64,000 nt of DNA from Ignavibacteriales bacterium (GCA_020635275.1 JACKAA010000002.1:496001-560000); one strand, 5' to 3'. Shown: positions 9,772 through 19,177, counted from the first letter of the stretch. Notes: generated by a model from the sequence alone, not told the origin. Program-made: numbers and translations.

Positions 9772-11064
9772 CTATGTTAATCTGCGCAAAAGTTCTAAGT
9801 ATTTTAACTGAATTTCCAACGAAGGAATTTCTTCGGTAGTATCATAATTTTTCTGAATTTCTAATTTATCAAGAAGTAAGTTTAATGATGTGAACATATT
9901 TTCATTAGGAAAAGCACTATCTCTTAAGTGATGAACGAGTTTAAGTGTTCTAAAACTATCCATCCAATTTAATTTCTGTTTTATTATTTGTCCCTTAGAT
10001 TTAGAATTTTTTAAAATGTTCAGCCAATCATTATTAAAATTTTGAGAAATTAAAAATTTGAAGAGTTCCGGATGAATTTCCTTTGTTTTTATTTCCCAAT
10101 CATTAAAAAACAATTCGGAATTAAAAATCTCTAACCATTTTTTTAGTATATCAAATATCTCATTTGAATAGGTTTCGTACTCATTTTGCTTATTTTCTAA
10201 AAATCTTTTAATTCTCGGTCCGGTTCCAAATGGAACTCTTACAGAAACTCTGGAAGAGGGGCAAACTTTTGTATTGGTGATCTTAGATATTTTCCCGACT
10301 TTAGCGAGTTTTTCCAGAAAGTAAAAATCCTCTCCTCCTTTCTTTTTATTCATTCCGCCAACTTTTACATAACTTTCTGCAGTACATATTATTGTTGAAC
10401 CAACAGAAATATAATCATAATGCGATTTTGCGTATTTTAAACCAAGGATATAATGTCTTAAAAATATCTCATAATTTATAATTGCCTTTTTCTGATCAAG
10501 ATTTTCAGGTAAAATATGTTCAAAGCTTACAACTGCGGCATTAAGATTTTCTGAGTTGAATTTTTTAATGATCTCTTCTAAATAATCCTCTTTTACCAAA
10601 CAATCAGCATCAAGTGAAATTAATAGTTTTTTTTGATTGCTTGAATAATTAAAATAGTTTAAAGCTAAATCCATTCCTAATTTTCTTGCTGAACCCACGC
10701 CGCCATTTTTAACTGAAAAGGCTTTTCCTTTTGTGCTGGCATTTATTAGTCCAATATTTAAATTGGATTCGTTATCTGTAATTTTTTGTCTAATAAATTC
10801 AATAGATTTAAAATTATTTTCAACAACCTCAGTTTTTTCATTTTCTGAATTATTTACAACAAAAATTATTAGAGTCTCTTTTAAATATTTTGTTGAATTT
10901 TTAGAAATGGAATTTAATAGTTGGGGAATATTTTCAAATTCATTTAAAGCCGGAATTACAACAATGTTGTGAAAATATTTTGTTTTGCCAATTTCCAGAT
11001 ACCAATTTCCAAAATTTTGCTTACTAAGGTATTTTTTTACTTCTTTTGGTAGTTGCATACTCAA
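9772..11064 (-). CDS. Family 2 glycosyltransferase
   Basis: 430 residues. VVIPALNEFENIPQLLNSI (about 35-53) is the standard GT2 N-terminal nucleotide-binding strand, ISLDADCLVKEDYLEEI (about 150-166) gives the D-x-D metal motif, and GGEDFYFLEKL gives the E-D motif of the acceptor side. No obvious membrane helices are seen. The start codon overlaps the stop of miaA by 4 nt (ATGA type), so translation is probably coupled although the functions are unrelated. The C-terminal about 150 residues (KTKEIHPELFKFLI onward) are not recognised. Sugar donor and acceptor are unknown. Confidence 0.82.
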   Translation of the reverse strand: MSMQLPKEVKKYLSKQNFGNWYLEIGKTKYFHNIVVIPALNEFENIPQLLNSISKNSTKYLKETLIIFVVNNSENEKTEVVENNFKSIEFIRQKITDNESNLNIGLINASTKGKAFSVKNGGVGSARKLGMDLALNYFNYSSNQKKLLISLDADCLVKEDYLEEIIKKFNSENLNAAVVSFEHILPENLDQKKAIINYEIFLRHYILGLKYAKSHYDYISVGSTIICTAESYVKVGGMNKKKGGEDFYFLEKLAKVGKISKITNTKVCPSSRVSVRVPFGTGPRIKRFLENKQNEYETYSNEIFDILKKWLEIFNSELFFNDWEIKTKEIHPELFKFLISQNFNNDWLNILKNSKSKGQIIKQKLNWMDSFRTLKLVHHLRDSAFPNENMFTSLNLLLDKLEIQKNYDTTEEIPSLEIQLKYLELLRRLT

Positions 11065-11975
11065 CTAATAAAATTACTGATAAGAATCTCTGCTTTTTCT
11101 ATATCTGCGTTTTTCAGCCAATTTATTTTAACTCCATCTTTCTCCATTTTCCTAAACCAAGTCATCTGTCTTTTTGAAAATTGTATAATTGCACTTGCCA
11201 GTTTCTGATTCATATCATTAAAATTAAGCTCGCCTTTTAAATACAAACTGATAAATTTATACTCGAGTCCAAAAAAGTTAAGTTTTTCATGTGTAATTCC
11301 CGAACTTAAAAGTTGCTCAACTTCTTCAATCATTCCACTCTTTAATCTGATCTTAAGTCTATTTTTAATTCTATCTTTTATTATTTCTCTTTCATCAAAT
11401 AAACCAAACACTAAATGATCAATCTCTAAATTTTCTTCAGGCTCATCTTCATTTTCTTCTGCAATTAATATTGCTCTAATTATCCGCTCTTTTTCTATTA
11501 AATCTGTTGTGTTATGAAGTTTATGACTTGTTTTTTGCAATATATTTATAAGTTCATCTACATTTAATGTCGCTAACTCTTTTGCCCTTGGGGAATTAAA
11601 ATCAACTTTCTGCAATGTATACTTTTGTAAAACCGAGCTTAAATACATTCCGGTTCCGCCAACAAGAAATGGAAGTTTTTCTTTTTCTAAAATTTCTTTA
11701 TAAGATCTTTTAAATAGCTGGGTAAAAAGGTAGAGATTAAATTCGCAATGAGGCTTAACTAAATCTAAAAGGTGTGAAGGAATTTTTTTATCATTAATTA
11801 TATAATCTTCATAATCTTTGCCTGTGCCAATATCCATTCCAATATAGACCTGGCGTGAATCGGCAGAAATTATTTCACCATCAAAATGATAAGCTAATTG
11901 GGCGGCAAATTTTGTTTTGCCAACTGCTGTGGGTCCGAGAATTGTAATTAATTTGTTAGAAAATTTCACATACAA
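11061..11975 (-). CDS. miaA: tRNA dimethylallyltransferase
   Basis: 304 residues. The P-loop LGPTAVGKTKFA (about 14-25) is followed by DSRQVYIGMDIGTGK, which carries the catalytic Asp and the tRNA-contacting region, and by FLVGGTGMYLSSVL. The enzyme adds a dimethylallyl group to A37 of tRNAs reading codons that begin with U. RQMTWFRKM near the C-terminus is the conserved FxxRQxxWFR motif. It sits 2 nt after the upstream sensor-like gene and overlaps the downstream glycosyltransferase by 4 nt, forming a tight three-gene run. Confidence 0.95.
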   Translation of the reverse strand: MYVKFSNKLITILGPTAVGKTKFAAQLAYHFDGEIISADSRQVYIGMDIGTGKDYEDYIINDKKIPSHLLDLVKPHCEFNLYLFTQLFKRSYKEILEKEKLPFLVGGTGMYLSSVLQKYTLQKVDFNSPRAKELATLNVDELINILQKTSHKLHNTTDLIEKERIIRAILIAEENEDEPEENLEIDHLVFGLFDEREIIKDRIKNRLKIRLKSGMIEEVEQLLSSGITHEKLNFFGLEYKFISLYLKGELNFNDMNQKLASAIIQFSKRQMTWFRKMEKDGVKINWLKNADIEKAEILISNFIS

Positions 11976-11977
11976 AT

Positions 11978-13321
11978 TTAGTGAATTGGAAGACTAATCT
12001 TAACATTTGTTCCGTTTTCTTTATCACTTTGTATAGAAATTTCTCCGCCATGGTCTTCAACTATTTTTTTACTGATTGAAAGTCCAAGTCCGGAATGATT
12101 AATTTTATTTTTACTCCACAAAGGTTCAAAAACAAACTCCATATCAGAGCTTGGAATTCCAACACCTTTATCGTTAAAAAGAATTTCCACATTTTCTCCG
12201 GCACTTTCAGAAGAGACCACAATATTACCGCCATCGGGCAATGCTTCGCAAGCATTTTTAATAATATTGAAATAACACTGGTAAAATTCTTTTTTATCAA
12301 CATTAATTTTAACATCGTGACCAAGTTCATATTCAATTTTACAATTATTTGATCTGACTAAATTATGAATGTTGATTGCAAATTCATGAAGTGTATCATT
12401 TAAACTAACCGGCTGACGTCTTAAAAGAGTTGTTCCTTCTGTAAATCCTGAAGCGGCAACTATTTGACTTGAAACCTGATCAAGCTGTTCATCTAATAAA
12501 TTTACAACTTGTTTAACATCAAATGGCAATTCTTTTTTCTTAAGATGCTCAGCATATCTTTTACATGTTAAAATTGGTTTTTTTAAATCATAGGTAAGAA
12601 AGTTACCCATTTTACCAATAGATGTATTTCTTTCTGATGTAACTAATTGTTCAACTAATGAAGCATTTTCCAAAGCGAGCGAAGTATTAATTGAAATAAG
12701 GCTTAAAAACATTTCGTCTTGTTTGGAAAAGCCGCCTTTTAAACTGTTTAAAAGTTGTAAAACTCCAACTGTTTCTTCGGTTTTATTTTTTATTGGGAAA
12801 ACGAGCATGTTTTTTGTTTTGTAACCGGTTGCTTTATCAAAAGATCCGTCAAATCTTTCATCTTCATTTACATCTTTAATATTAAGAGTTTCGCCGGTTT
12901 CTGCAACCCATCCGGAAAGTCCATCACCAATTTTTAATCTAATTTCACTAACTTCTCCGCCAATAAGAACTTTAGACCAAATTTCATTTGTTTCTTTATC
13001 AACTAAATATAATGTGCCTCTATCGGCATTTGTTAAATTTACTGCAACATCAACAATATTTTTTAGAACATCATCTTTCTTAACATTTGCATTTACAAGC
13101 TGCAATGCTTTAATAACCATTTCAAATTGTTCTGCGCTTAAAAAACTCTCTTTTTGTTCAATATTTTCGGTTGTCATGTTAAACTCGTCTAAATTAATAT
13201 TTTCATTATTTATCCAATTATAGCTATTTTTTTCTTTATTATCGACAAATTCTTTTGAATTTATATAATTTAGATTTACTTCAGCATGATTTGTATTGTA
13301 TTCCATTTTCTGCATCTTCAT
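11978..13321 (-). CDS. GAF-domain histidine-kinase-like protein lacking the phospho-acceptor histidine
   Basis: 447 residues. A poorly conserved N-terminal region (1-60) is followed by a GAF domain (about 72-222; NADRGTLYLVDKETNEIWSK, IGDGLSGWVAETGE). A dimerisation helix comes next, and then an ATPase domain with N box NACEALPDGG (356-365), G1 box DKGVGIP (384-390) and G2 box GLGLSISKKIVEDHGG (411-426). In the H box, where SHDLKNPL or AHEIRNPL is expected, the sequence reads LTYDLKKPI, so Tyr244 occupies the histidine position. ATP binding looks intact but conventional autophosphorylation does not. No membrane span is present. It may be a cytoplasmic signalling pseudokinase. Confidence 0.85.
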   Translation of the reverse strand: MKMQKMEYNTNHAEVNLNYINSKEFVDNKEKNSYNWINNENINLDEFNMTTENIEQKESFLSAEQFEMVIKALQLVNANVKKDDVLKNIVDVAVNLTNADRGTLYLVDKETNEIWSKVLIGGEVSEIRLKIGDGLSGWVAETGETLNIKDVNEDERFDGSFDKATGYKTKNMLVFPIKNKTEETVGVLQLLNSLKGGFSKQDEMFLSLISINTSLALENASLVEQLVTSERNTSIGKMGNFLTYDLKKPILTCKRYAEHLKKKELPFDVKQVVNLLDEQLDQVSSQIVAASGFTEGTTLLRRQPVSLNDTLHEFAINIHNLVRSNNCKIEYELGHDVKINVDKKEFYQCYFNIIKNACEALPDGGNIVVSSESAGENVEILFNDKGVGIPSSDMEFVFEPLWSKNKINHSGLGLSISKKIVEDHGGEISIQSDKENGTNVKISLPIH

Positions 13322-13392
13322 TTAATGATTATTAAGATAGAATATCGAAATATTTTTTGAAAAATTTAGATATAAATCATTAAAGTGAGTTC

Positions 13393-13851
13393 TTAATTCA
13401 AATTATCAAATAATTTGTCAGTTATTTTTTTAGATAATTCTTTATCAAATTTAAAATCGTAATTACTTTTTTGAATATTGAATAAAACCGAGTCATCATT
13501 TTGCATCATATATTCAATTTCTTTTTTTGTTAGTTCAATTACATTTGAAGTTTTTAAAGAAACTGTTAAAGTGCATCTATTTATATTGGCAAATAATTCC
13601 TTGGCGCCAAAAAAATCATTATCTGAATATATAAAAGAATGAGATTTTCCTTCGCTATTTTTCTTAACAAGATTTATTTCACCATTTATAACCAAATAAA
13701 CGGAATTGGCAGAATCACCTTCGCGATATATAACTTCACCGCCGTGTAGTGTTTTTATCTTCCCAATTTCTTTACCGATATTTAACTTATTTAAATCCGC
13801 ATTTTTAAGTAAATTATTATCTTTTAAAGAATTTAATACTTGCTGATTCAT
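13393..13851 (-). CDS. Cyclic-nucleotide-binding-fold protein without a DNA-binding domain
   Basis: 152 residues. GGEVIYREGDSANSVYLVINGEINLVKK (about 38-65) is the beta-roll start of the CAP_ED fold. The phosphate-binding cassette is degenerate: DFFGAKELFANINRCTLTV replaces the canonical FGE-x-x-L ... R-x-A, so cAMP or cGMP binding is doubtful. No helix-turn-helix follows, so it is not a Crp/Fnr transcription factor. It is transcribed toward the GAF kinase-like gene, 71 nt upstream of it, and the two may act in one signalling unit; that link is inferred from position only. Confidence 0.78.
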   Translation of the reverse strand: MNQQVLNSLKDNNLLKNADLNKLNIGKEIGKIKTLHGGEVIYREGDSANSVYLVINGEINLVKKNSEGKSHSFIYSDNDFFGAKELFANINRCTLTVSLKTSNVIELTKKEIEYMMQNDDSVLFNIQKSNYDFKFDKELSKKITDKLFDNLN

Positions 13852-13880
13852 ATTTTTCTCACAATTTTTAATTAAGATAT

Positions 13881-14495
13881 ATGGAAATAATTGAATATAA
13901 ACGTGCAGTCAAGCATTTTTTGCAAAATGATGTCTTAATTCACAACTTAATGTCTCAATATGGAGCAATTGAGTTAAAAAAGGGAAGAAATTATTTCAAA
14001 GCATTAACAACTTCAATTATTGGTCAGCAGTTATCAGTTTATTCAGCCAGAGCCATAATTAAAAGATTTGATAATCATTTTAATGGTAAAATTACTCCAG
14101 AAAACATCACTGATACAGATTTCGATATTTTAAGATCGCTTGGTCTTTCAAATGCCAAGGTAAAATATATTAAGGATTTAGCAGAAAAAATTATTTCTAA
14201 AGAAATTACACTTAACGGAATTTCAAAAAAAGAGGATTCGGAGATTTTAACTGAATTAACAAAGGTTAAAGGTATTGGTTCTTGGACAGTTCATATGTTT
14301 TTAATTTTTGTTTTAGGAAGAAAAAATGTTTTACCTGATGGAGATCTTGGCATAAAAAAGGCAATTATGTTAAATTACAACCTCAAAAATTTGCCGACTA
14401 GTGAAGAAGTAGTAAAAATCTCAAAAAATAAAAATTGGGAACCCTATAATTCATACGCAAGTTTGTATTTATGGAAATCGATTGATGGGGAATGA
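13881..14495 (+). CDS. DNA-3-methyladenine glycosylase (AlkA-type, HhH-GPD)
   Basis: 204 residues. TSIIGQQLSVYSARAIIKRF (about 44-63) is the conserved helix opening the glycosylase fold. LTKVKGIGSWTVHMFLIFVLGRKNVLPDGDLGIKKAI (about 127-163) carries the helix-hairpin-helix and the catalytic Asp in the P-D-G-D-L-G string. The enzyme excises alkylated purines in base excision repair. It lacks the N-terminal extension of E. coli AlkA, like short yeast Mag1-type enzymes. The gene diverges from the cyclic-nucleotide-fold gene with only about 30 nt between starts and lies 9 nt before an ECF sigma gene, so an operon is likely. Confidence 0.88.
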   Translation: MEIIEYKRAVKHFLQNDVLIHNLMSQYGAIELKKGRNYFKALTTSIIGQQLSVYSARAIIKRFDNHFNGKITPENITDTDFDILRSLGLSNAKVKYIKDLAEKIISKEITLNGISKKEDSEILTELTKVKGIGSWTVHMFLIFVLGRKNVLPDGDLGIKKAIMLNYNLKNLPTSEEVVKISKNKNWEPYNSYASLYLWKSIDGE

Positions 14496-14504
14496 ATCTT
14501 TTTT

Positions 14505-15086
14505 ATGATTGATACATCAAATAACATAACAGATGAACAGCTTATTGAAGAAGCGATTGAAGGCAGTAAATTAGCTTTAGCTAAACTTGTAAAAAAATAC
14601 GAACAAACTGTTTACAACTTTGCTTTCAAAATTTGCAGAAATAAAGAACGTGCAGAACACACAATGCAGGAAACGTTCTTGAGTATGATCAAATCGCTGA
14701 ATCAATTTTCCGGAAAGTCAAAGCTTTCAACCTGGCTTTATACTATTGTTAGTAATCATTGTTTAATGCTGGCTAGATCACAAAAAAAATATGATTACAC
14801 AACTTTGGAAAATGAAGAAGGATTAATTGATGATAAGAATGTTGCTGACTGGAAATTTTCTCCCGAAAAAATAGCTGAAAATAGTGAACTAAAAAAAGTG
14901 CTTGATGAAGCAATTGAAAAACTGCCGCATGAATATAGAGTTGTATTTATGCTTAGAGATGTTGAAGGATTATCAACTCAAGAGACCGGAGACATTGTAA
15001 ATTTATCAGTTCCGGCAGTAAAATCCAGACTTCATAGAGCGCGTGCATTTTTAAGAAATGAACTTAACAATACGTTAGGAAAATGA
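14505..15086 (+). CDS. ECF-type RNA polymerase sigma factor
   Basis: 193 residues with the two-domain sigma-70 family layout. Region 2 spans about residues 25-95 (LVKKYEQTVYNFAFKICRNKERAEHTMQETFLSMIKSLNQF, then STWLYTIVSNHCL). Region 4 spans about 125-185 (LPHEYRVVFMLRDVEGLSTQETGDIVNLSVPAVKSRLHRARAFLR), whose helix-turn-helix recognises the -35 element. The stop overlaps the start of the next gene by 4 nt, a pattern typical of sigma/anti-sigma pairs. An alkylation-repair glycosylase lies immediately upstream, so a damage or envelope stress regulon is conceivable but unproven. Confidence 0.93.
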   Translation: MIDTSNNITDEQLIEEAIEGSKLALAKLVKKYEQTVYNFAFKICRNKERAEHTMQETFLSMIKSLNQFSGKSKLSTWLYTIVSNHCLMLARSQKKYDYTTLENEEGLIDDKNVADWKFSPEKIAENSELKKVLDEAIEKLPHEYRVVFMLRDVEGLSTQETGDIVNLSVPAVKSRLHRARAFLRNELNNTLGK

Positions 15087-15331
15087 AAAACAGCAAAGTA
15101 AATTGTAAAGAAGTAATGAGTCACATTTGTGATAGTTTGGGAGAAGATCTTGATTCACCAAAATGTGTTAATATTAAAGATCATTTAGAAAGTTGCCCAA
15201 ACTGCCAAAAATATTTTGATTCAGTTGATTCAACAATTAAATTCTACAAAAAATATAATGTTGAATTAAATGACGAAGGGCACCAGCGTTTACTTTCTGT
15301 GCTTGGCTTAGATGATTTGGATGAAAAATAA
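15083..15331 (+). CDS. Zinc-binding anti-sigma factor (short)
   Basis: 82 residues. KDHLESCPNCQKYFDSVD contains H-x3-C-x2-C, the signature of ZAS-type anti-sigma domains, with an upstream Cys (CKEVMSHICD) possibly completing the zinc site. It overlaps the upstream ECF sigma gene by 4 nt. There is no transmembrane segment, so this is a soluble cytoplasmic regulator, perhaps redox-responsive through its Cys residues, as in RsrA-like proteins; that last point is inferred. It most likely binds and silences the sigma factor encoded just before it. Confidence 0.82.
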   Translation: MKNSKVNCKEVMSHICDSLGEDLDSPKCVNIKDHLESCPNCQKYFDSVDSTIKFYKKYNVELNDEGHQRLLSVLGLDDLDEK

Positions 15332-15392
15332 CTTATAGTTTTAGAATAAAAACAATCCTTCTATTAGCTTACGAATGAAATGTATATTAAAC

Positions 15393-16856
15393 CTACTTTA
15401 ACAATATCATTTTCTTAACTTCATTAAAGCTACCAACTGTAATTCTATAAAAGTAAATTCCGGATGTTAAGTTTCTTGCATTGAATTCAATTTCGTAATT
15501 TCCCGGTTTTTGTTTTTGATTTACTAATGTTGCTACTTCTCTTCCAAGAATATCGTAAAAAATTAGTTTCACGTTTGCCGTTTCACTTTTCACTTTTGCT
15601 GGTATTTGATATTTTATTACAGTACTCGGATTAAATGGATTTGGATAGTTTTGCTGTAGCTTAAAAATCTTTTCGCTTTTATTGCTCTTACTAACTCTAG
15701 TTATTACATTTTTTTTTCTAATTGCCACAAACTGAGAATCTTTGCTTATATCATAGACCTTTGTAAACATATATAAGTTATTTCCATGAGAGAAGAGAAT
15801 GGGAATACCTGGGGATTCTTTTACACTATCAACTAAAAATGACTCAGAACCATCCGAATAATCATATTCAATTAAATAATAGTACCTTGCATTACCTTGT
15901 CCATATTCCCTCCATAAAACACTTAAAGGTTTGTAGTTATTATCAAATACTATTGAGGGAAATTCTCTTTGTGCATTTTGTTTACCAATAGCGACAGCTT
16001 GTGTCCAATAGTTTCTATTAAAATATGAATAAAAAGATCCTAATGGTGGTGGCAATCCATCATCACGAAATTGAGACCACACAACATGAGGTTGCTCTAA
16101 TGAATCTAAATCCAAATCAATCCAATCTCTTGCAGTGTTTGTTGCTAAATATACCTTTTCACTCCAACTATTTTTCTCATAATTATAATTGAAATAAGTT
16201 ACATTATAACTATACTCACCACCGTCGTTTGGTTTTATATTTGCGACACAATGAAGATTATTATCTTTGTCGGCTATTACTTCTCTTATGTAATATTCAT
16301 TTCCATCATCATATATAGTATCTATATTACTCCATATTCCATTTTCCAAATATTTATAAAGTATAATATCCCAATTATGTTGCCAAAACACATAAATTCT
16401 ATCATTGTTATCTATAGCTAATTCAATTATATTTGAACTATTATAGCCAGCTGTAATATCAATTGCATCGTTCCATTTATGACCGTCATATTTTCTAAAA
16501 TGTACAACTGCATTATATAGGCTACCAATATCATAATCATAAATTACATATAAATTATTTTGTGAATCTGAACATATTTTTGGAGAACCTAACCACAAAT
16601 CTTCATTTTGCGAAATGTCATTAGGTGTAGTCCATATATTTCCACCATCAATCGATTTTGAATAATAAATCTTCTGGAAATTACCTCCGTAGTTTTGAGA
16701 CCAGACACAATGTATATTTCCATCTTTATCAACTGTATAATCGGGCTGTAATTCATTTCCATGATTAGATATTTTTATTGGTTCACTCCAATTAGAGTTC
16801 TGAGAAAAAATAAAAGTTAATTGAACAAAAAAAATTAATATGAAATACTTTTTCAT
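15393..16856 (-). CDS. Secreted BNR/Asp-box repeat protein with type IX sorting domain
   Basis: 487 residues with a signal peptide (KKYFILIFFVQLTFIFS). Repeated blades carry Asp-box-like and W-rich motifs (YSKSIDGGNIWTTP; DGNIHCVWSQN; DNNLHCVANIK; LEQPHVVWSQF), suggesting a beta-propeller of the sialidase-like type. The C-terminal sorting domain runs from NYPNPFNPSTVIKYQIP to EVKKMILLK. Between the first strand and KLIFYDILGREV there is an unusual insert, AKVKSETANV, whose DNA includes a heptanucleotide repeat also found in the M1-M28 peptidase gene. Glycosidase residues cannot be assigned, so binding or structural roles are equally possible. No same-strand gene follows closely. Confidence 0.82.
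   Translation of the reverse strand: MKKYFILIFFVQLTFIFSQNSNWSEPIKISNHGNELQPDYTVDKDGNIHCVWSQNYGGNFQKIYYSKSIDGGNIWTTPNDISQNEDLWLGSPKICSDSQNNLYVIYDYDIGSLYNAVVHFRKYDGHKWNDAIDITAGYNSSNIIELAIDNNDRIYVFWQHNWDIILYKYLENGIWSNIDTIYDDGNEYYIREVIADKDNNLHCVANIKPNDGGEYSYNVTYFNYNYEKNSWSEKVYLATNTARDWIDLDLDSLEQPHVVWSQFRDDGLPPPLGSFYSYFNRNYWTQAVAIGKQNAQREFPSIVFDNNYKPLSVLWREYGQGNARYYYLIEYDYSDGSESFLVDSVKESPGIPILFSHGNNLYMFTKVYDISKDSQFVAIRKKNVITRVSKSNKSEKIFKLQQNYPNPFNPSTVIKYQIPAKVKSETANVKLIFYDILGREVATLVNQKQKPGNYEIEFNARNLTSGIYFYRITVGSFNEVKKMILLK
15580..15600. repeat. Short heptanucleotide repeat matching the one in the M1-M28 gene
   Basis: This is the same 7-nt unit, one perfect and two imperfect copies. It shares an 18-nt identical stretch with 19939-19956. 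It encodes part of the KVKSET insert inside the sorting domain of the BNR-repeat protein. Confidence 0.55.
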
Positions 16857-17044
16857 TTTATTACTTCAAAAATATTAACTGTTATTGTTATACTTATTAA
16901 AATAGAGTTATTTTGTTTTAATCTAAAATGTTTTATCAGTCGCATTTAAATTCAATTTCGAGCTTTTTTGTAATATTATCGAAGGATAATTATCTTAATC
17001 ATGTGATTTTTAGAAAAGTTTTTTTAATGAGTTAATTAGATATG

Positions 17045-17077
17045 AAACATTCCACATTCTTAAAACATGGAATGTCA
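17045..17077. repeat. Diverged copy of the RAYT-associated palindrome
   Basis: The core arms ACATTCCA and TGGAATGT are intact and the right arm AAAACATGGAATGT matches the copy at 32755-32787. The left arm has decayed (ACATTCT instead of ATGTTTT), so the stem is imperfect. It lies in the 255-nt non-coding stretch upstream of the sorting-domain protein and downstream of the AhpD-like gene. The rest of that stretch (16857-17111) shows no other structure. Confidence 0.75.
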
Positions 17078-17111
17078 ATAAAGCTTATTTAAAACAGAAT
17101 ACTTTTTATTT

Positions 17112-17669
17112 CTAATACTTATAACCTTTTACTTCTTCTTCAGAAAATTCAACTCCCAAACCGTTTGCTATTCTGTTTACAAAATTAAAATAACTTACAA
17201 CTAAATTAATGTTCAGTATATCTTTATCAGCAAGATCATGAATTCGCAAATTCTGCACATCATATTCATTTACCAAATCGGGTGTGATTGTTAATTTTTC
17301 TGCATAATTTAAAATTGCCAACGTTCTAATTGGAAAGTCAATTGACTTATAATCAGAAATAAGCATATCAATCTTTGCTTGATCTTTCCAGTAAACATTT
17401 AACGCTTCTGCGTGGTGATTAGCACAATATGAACAATTATTCAGCGCAGAAACTACAACGGCAATCAGTTCTCTTTCTTCTCTGTCTAATGAAGAATCAT
17501 TAAACATAATTGCCAAATACATATCAAGGTGATGTTTCATAGTATCGGGATCCAAACTATGAATTTTCATTATATTAGAAATTTTACCTCTGCTTTTTTC
17601 TATATCAGAATAAACTTCTTTTAATTTTCCTTCGGCATTTTTTTCATCAATTTGTTTAATCCAAGGCAT
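17112..17669 (-). CDS. AhpD/carboxymuconolactone decarboxylase-family protein (peroxidase-related)
   Basis: 185 residues. NNCSYCANHHAEAL places C79 and C82 in a CxxC pair followed by H85/H86, the redox centre of AhpD-like alkylhydroperoxidases. LDREERELIAVVVSALN just before it is the family-typical helix. The protein is longer than the minimal CMD domain and matches the uncharacterized peroxidase-related enzyme group. The start is well supported by GGAGG about 7 nt upstream, one of the strongest ribosome sites in the window. It diverges from dgt. Peroxide or organic hydroperoxide detoxification is the family role; its reductant is unknown. Confidence 0.88.
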   Translation of the reverse strand: MPWIKQIDEKNAEGKLKEVYSDIEKSRGKISNIMKIHSLDPDTMKHHLDMYLAIMFNDSSLDREERELIAVVVSALNNCSYCANHHAEALNVYWKDQAKIDMLISDYKSIDFPIRTLAILNYAEKLTITPDLVNEYDVQNLRIHDLADKDILNINLVVSYFNFVNRIANGLGVEFSEEEVKGYKY

Positions 17670-17812
17670 TAAAATCCTCCGTTTTCAAAAAATTAGCGTA
17701 AAGTTAATAAAATTGATCTTCATATCTAAATGCAAGATAAGTTTTGGCAATGTTTTATTCAATAACAATATTGATTAAATTTAAGTTTAACTGAAAATTA
17801 TTTGAGATATTA

Positions 17813-19084
17813 ATGCAAAATAACTTTTATACTGATTTTGATATTGAACGAATTGAAAAAAGCGATAGAAAAGATTATAGAACACCATTTCAAATTGATA
17901 GAGATAGGATAATTCATTCTTCTGAGTTTAGAAGGCTGCAAGGTAAAACCCAGGTTTTTTTGCCCGGTGAATTTGATTTTTACAGAACAAGACTAACTCA
18001 TTCAATAGAAGTTGCACAAATCGGCAGATCTATTTGCAATTATTTAATTACATCAAACAGACAACATTTTAATGAAAATTATTTTATTGATTCAGATTTA
18101 GTTGAATCTGCTTGTCTTGCTCACGATTTAGGGCATCCGCCTTTTGGTCATGCCGGTGAAAGAACTCTGCATAAACTTATGAAACCTTATGGAGGTTTTG
18201 AGGGAAATGCTCAAACATTAAGATTACTAACAGAAATATTTTACCGGACTGAAGATGACAGAAGAGGAATGAAACCGACCAGAGCTTTTATTGACAGTAT
18301 CTTAAAGTATAAAAGTATTTACAACGAATTAAACGATCCGGAAAATCATTTTATTTATAATGACCAAAAAAAATATTTGAATTTTACTTTTGATAATAAA
18401 TTGAGCAGTCTTAATCTACAGCCAGGAGATGAATTAAATTCATTAAGAAGCATTGAGTGTCAAATAATGGATTGGGCAGATGATACAGCATATGCAATAA
18501 ATGATTTGGTTGATAGCATTTCCGGCGGATTTATTACAATTTATAAACTCTTAAAATGGCGTGAAGGAAATTTAACCACTCTTTCTGATCAGCAAATAAA
18601 ATATTTAGATCAAATTATTGAGTGGATGAAAAAAGGCAACTTTAAAGCAAAATTCGGTTCACAAGTTGGAGATTTTATTCTTGCCTGTGGAATTGAAGAA
18701 ACCGACTCACCATTTAATAATGAAACAAATAGATACAAATACAACTTAACAATAAATGATAATTTTGTTCAAAAAGTTAACCTATATAAAAAAATCTCTT
18801 CTGATATAGTTTTCAAATCATCCCAGCTTCATCAAATTGAATTTAAAGGCAACAAAATGTTATCCAGCATTTTTAATGTATTAGAAGAAAATTATATTAA
18901 AAATGTCAATCACGTAAAATTATTGCCTGATTTTACGGATAAAATAATAAGAAGTGAAAAAAATGCATTAGTTCGCGCACGTTTAGTTTGTGATCAATTG
19001 GCGGGAATGACAGATTCTTTTGCAATGAGGACTTATAAAAGATTATTTGATGCCGATTATAGTGTATTAAATGATTTGGTTTAA
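17813..19084 (+). CDS. dgt: dGTPase (deoxyguanosine triphosphate triphosphohydrolase)
   Basis: 423 residues. The HD-domain metal ligands are visible in TRLTHSIEVAQIGRSI (H), LAHDLGHPPFGHAGE (the HD pair plus a further His) and the downstream MDWADDTAYAINDLVD (D). FRRLQGKTQVF near the N-terminus and the LTHS string are diagnostic for dGTPases. It hydrolyses dGTP to deoxyguanosine and triphosphate, influencing nucleotide pools. It is shorter than E. coli Dgt and resembles the broader dNTPase subgroup. It stands alone, diverging from the AhpD-like gene. Confidence 0.93.
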   Translation: MQNNFYTDFDIERIEKSDRKDYRTPFQIDRDRIIHSSEFRRLQGKTQVFLPGEFDFYRTRLTHSIEVAQIGRSICNYLITSNRQHFNENYFIDSDLVESACLAHDLGHPPFGHAGERTLHKLMKPYGGFEGNAQTLRLLTEIFYRTEDDRRGMKPTRAFIDSILKYKSIYNELNDPENHFIYNDQKKYLNFTFDNKLSSLNLQPGDELNSLRSIECQIMDWADDTAYAINDLVDSISGGFITIYKLLKWREGNLTTLSDQQIKYLDQIIEWMKKGNFKAKFGSQVGDFILACGIEETDSPFNNETNRYKYNLTINDNFVQKVNLYKKISSDIVFKSSQLHQIEFKGNKMLSSIFNVLEENYIKNVNHVKLLPDFTDKIIRSEKNALVRARLVCDQLAGMTDSFAMRTYKRLFDADYSVLNDLV

Positions 19085-19177
19085 TTACTAAAAATTGCAA
19101 TTGTTAAAAATATTATTAACTTAACAGTTTAATCACAATCAGAAAAATTCACTAATATTTTTTAGGGGAAAAATATT

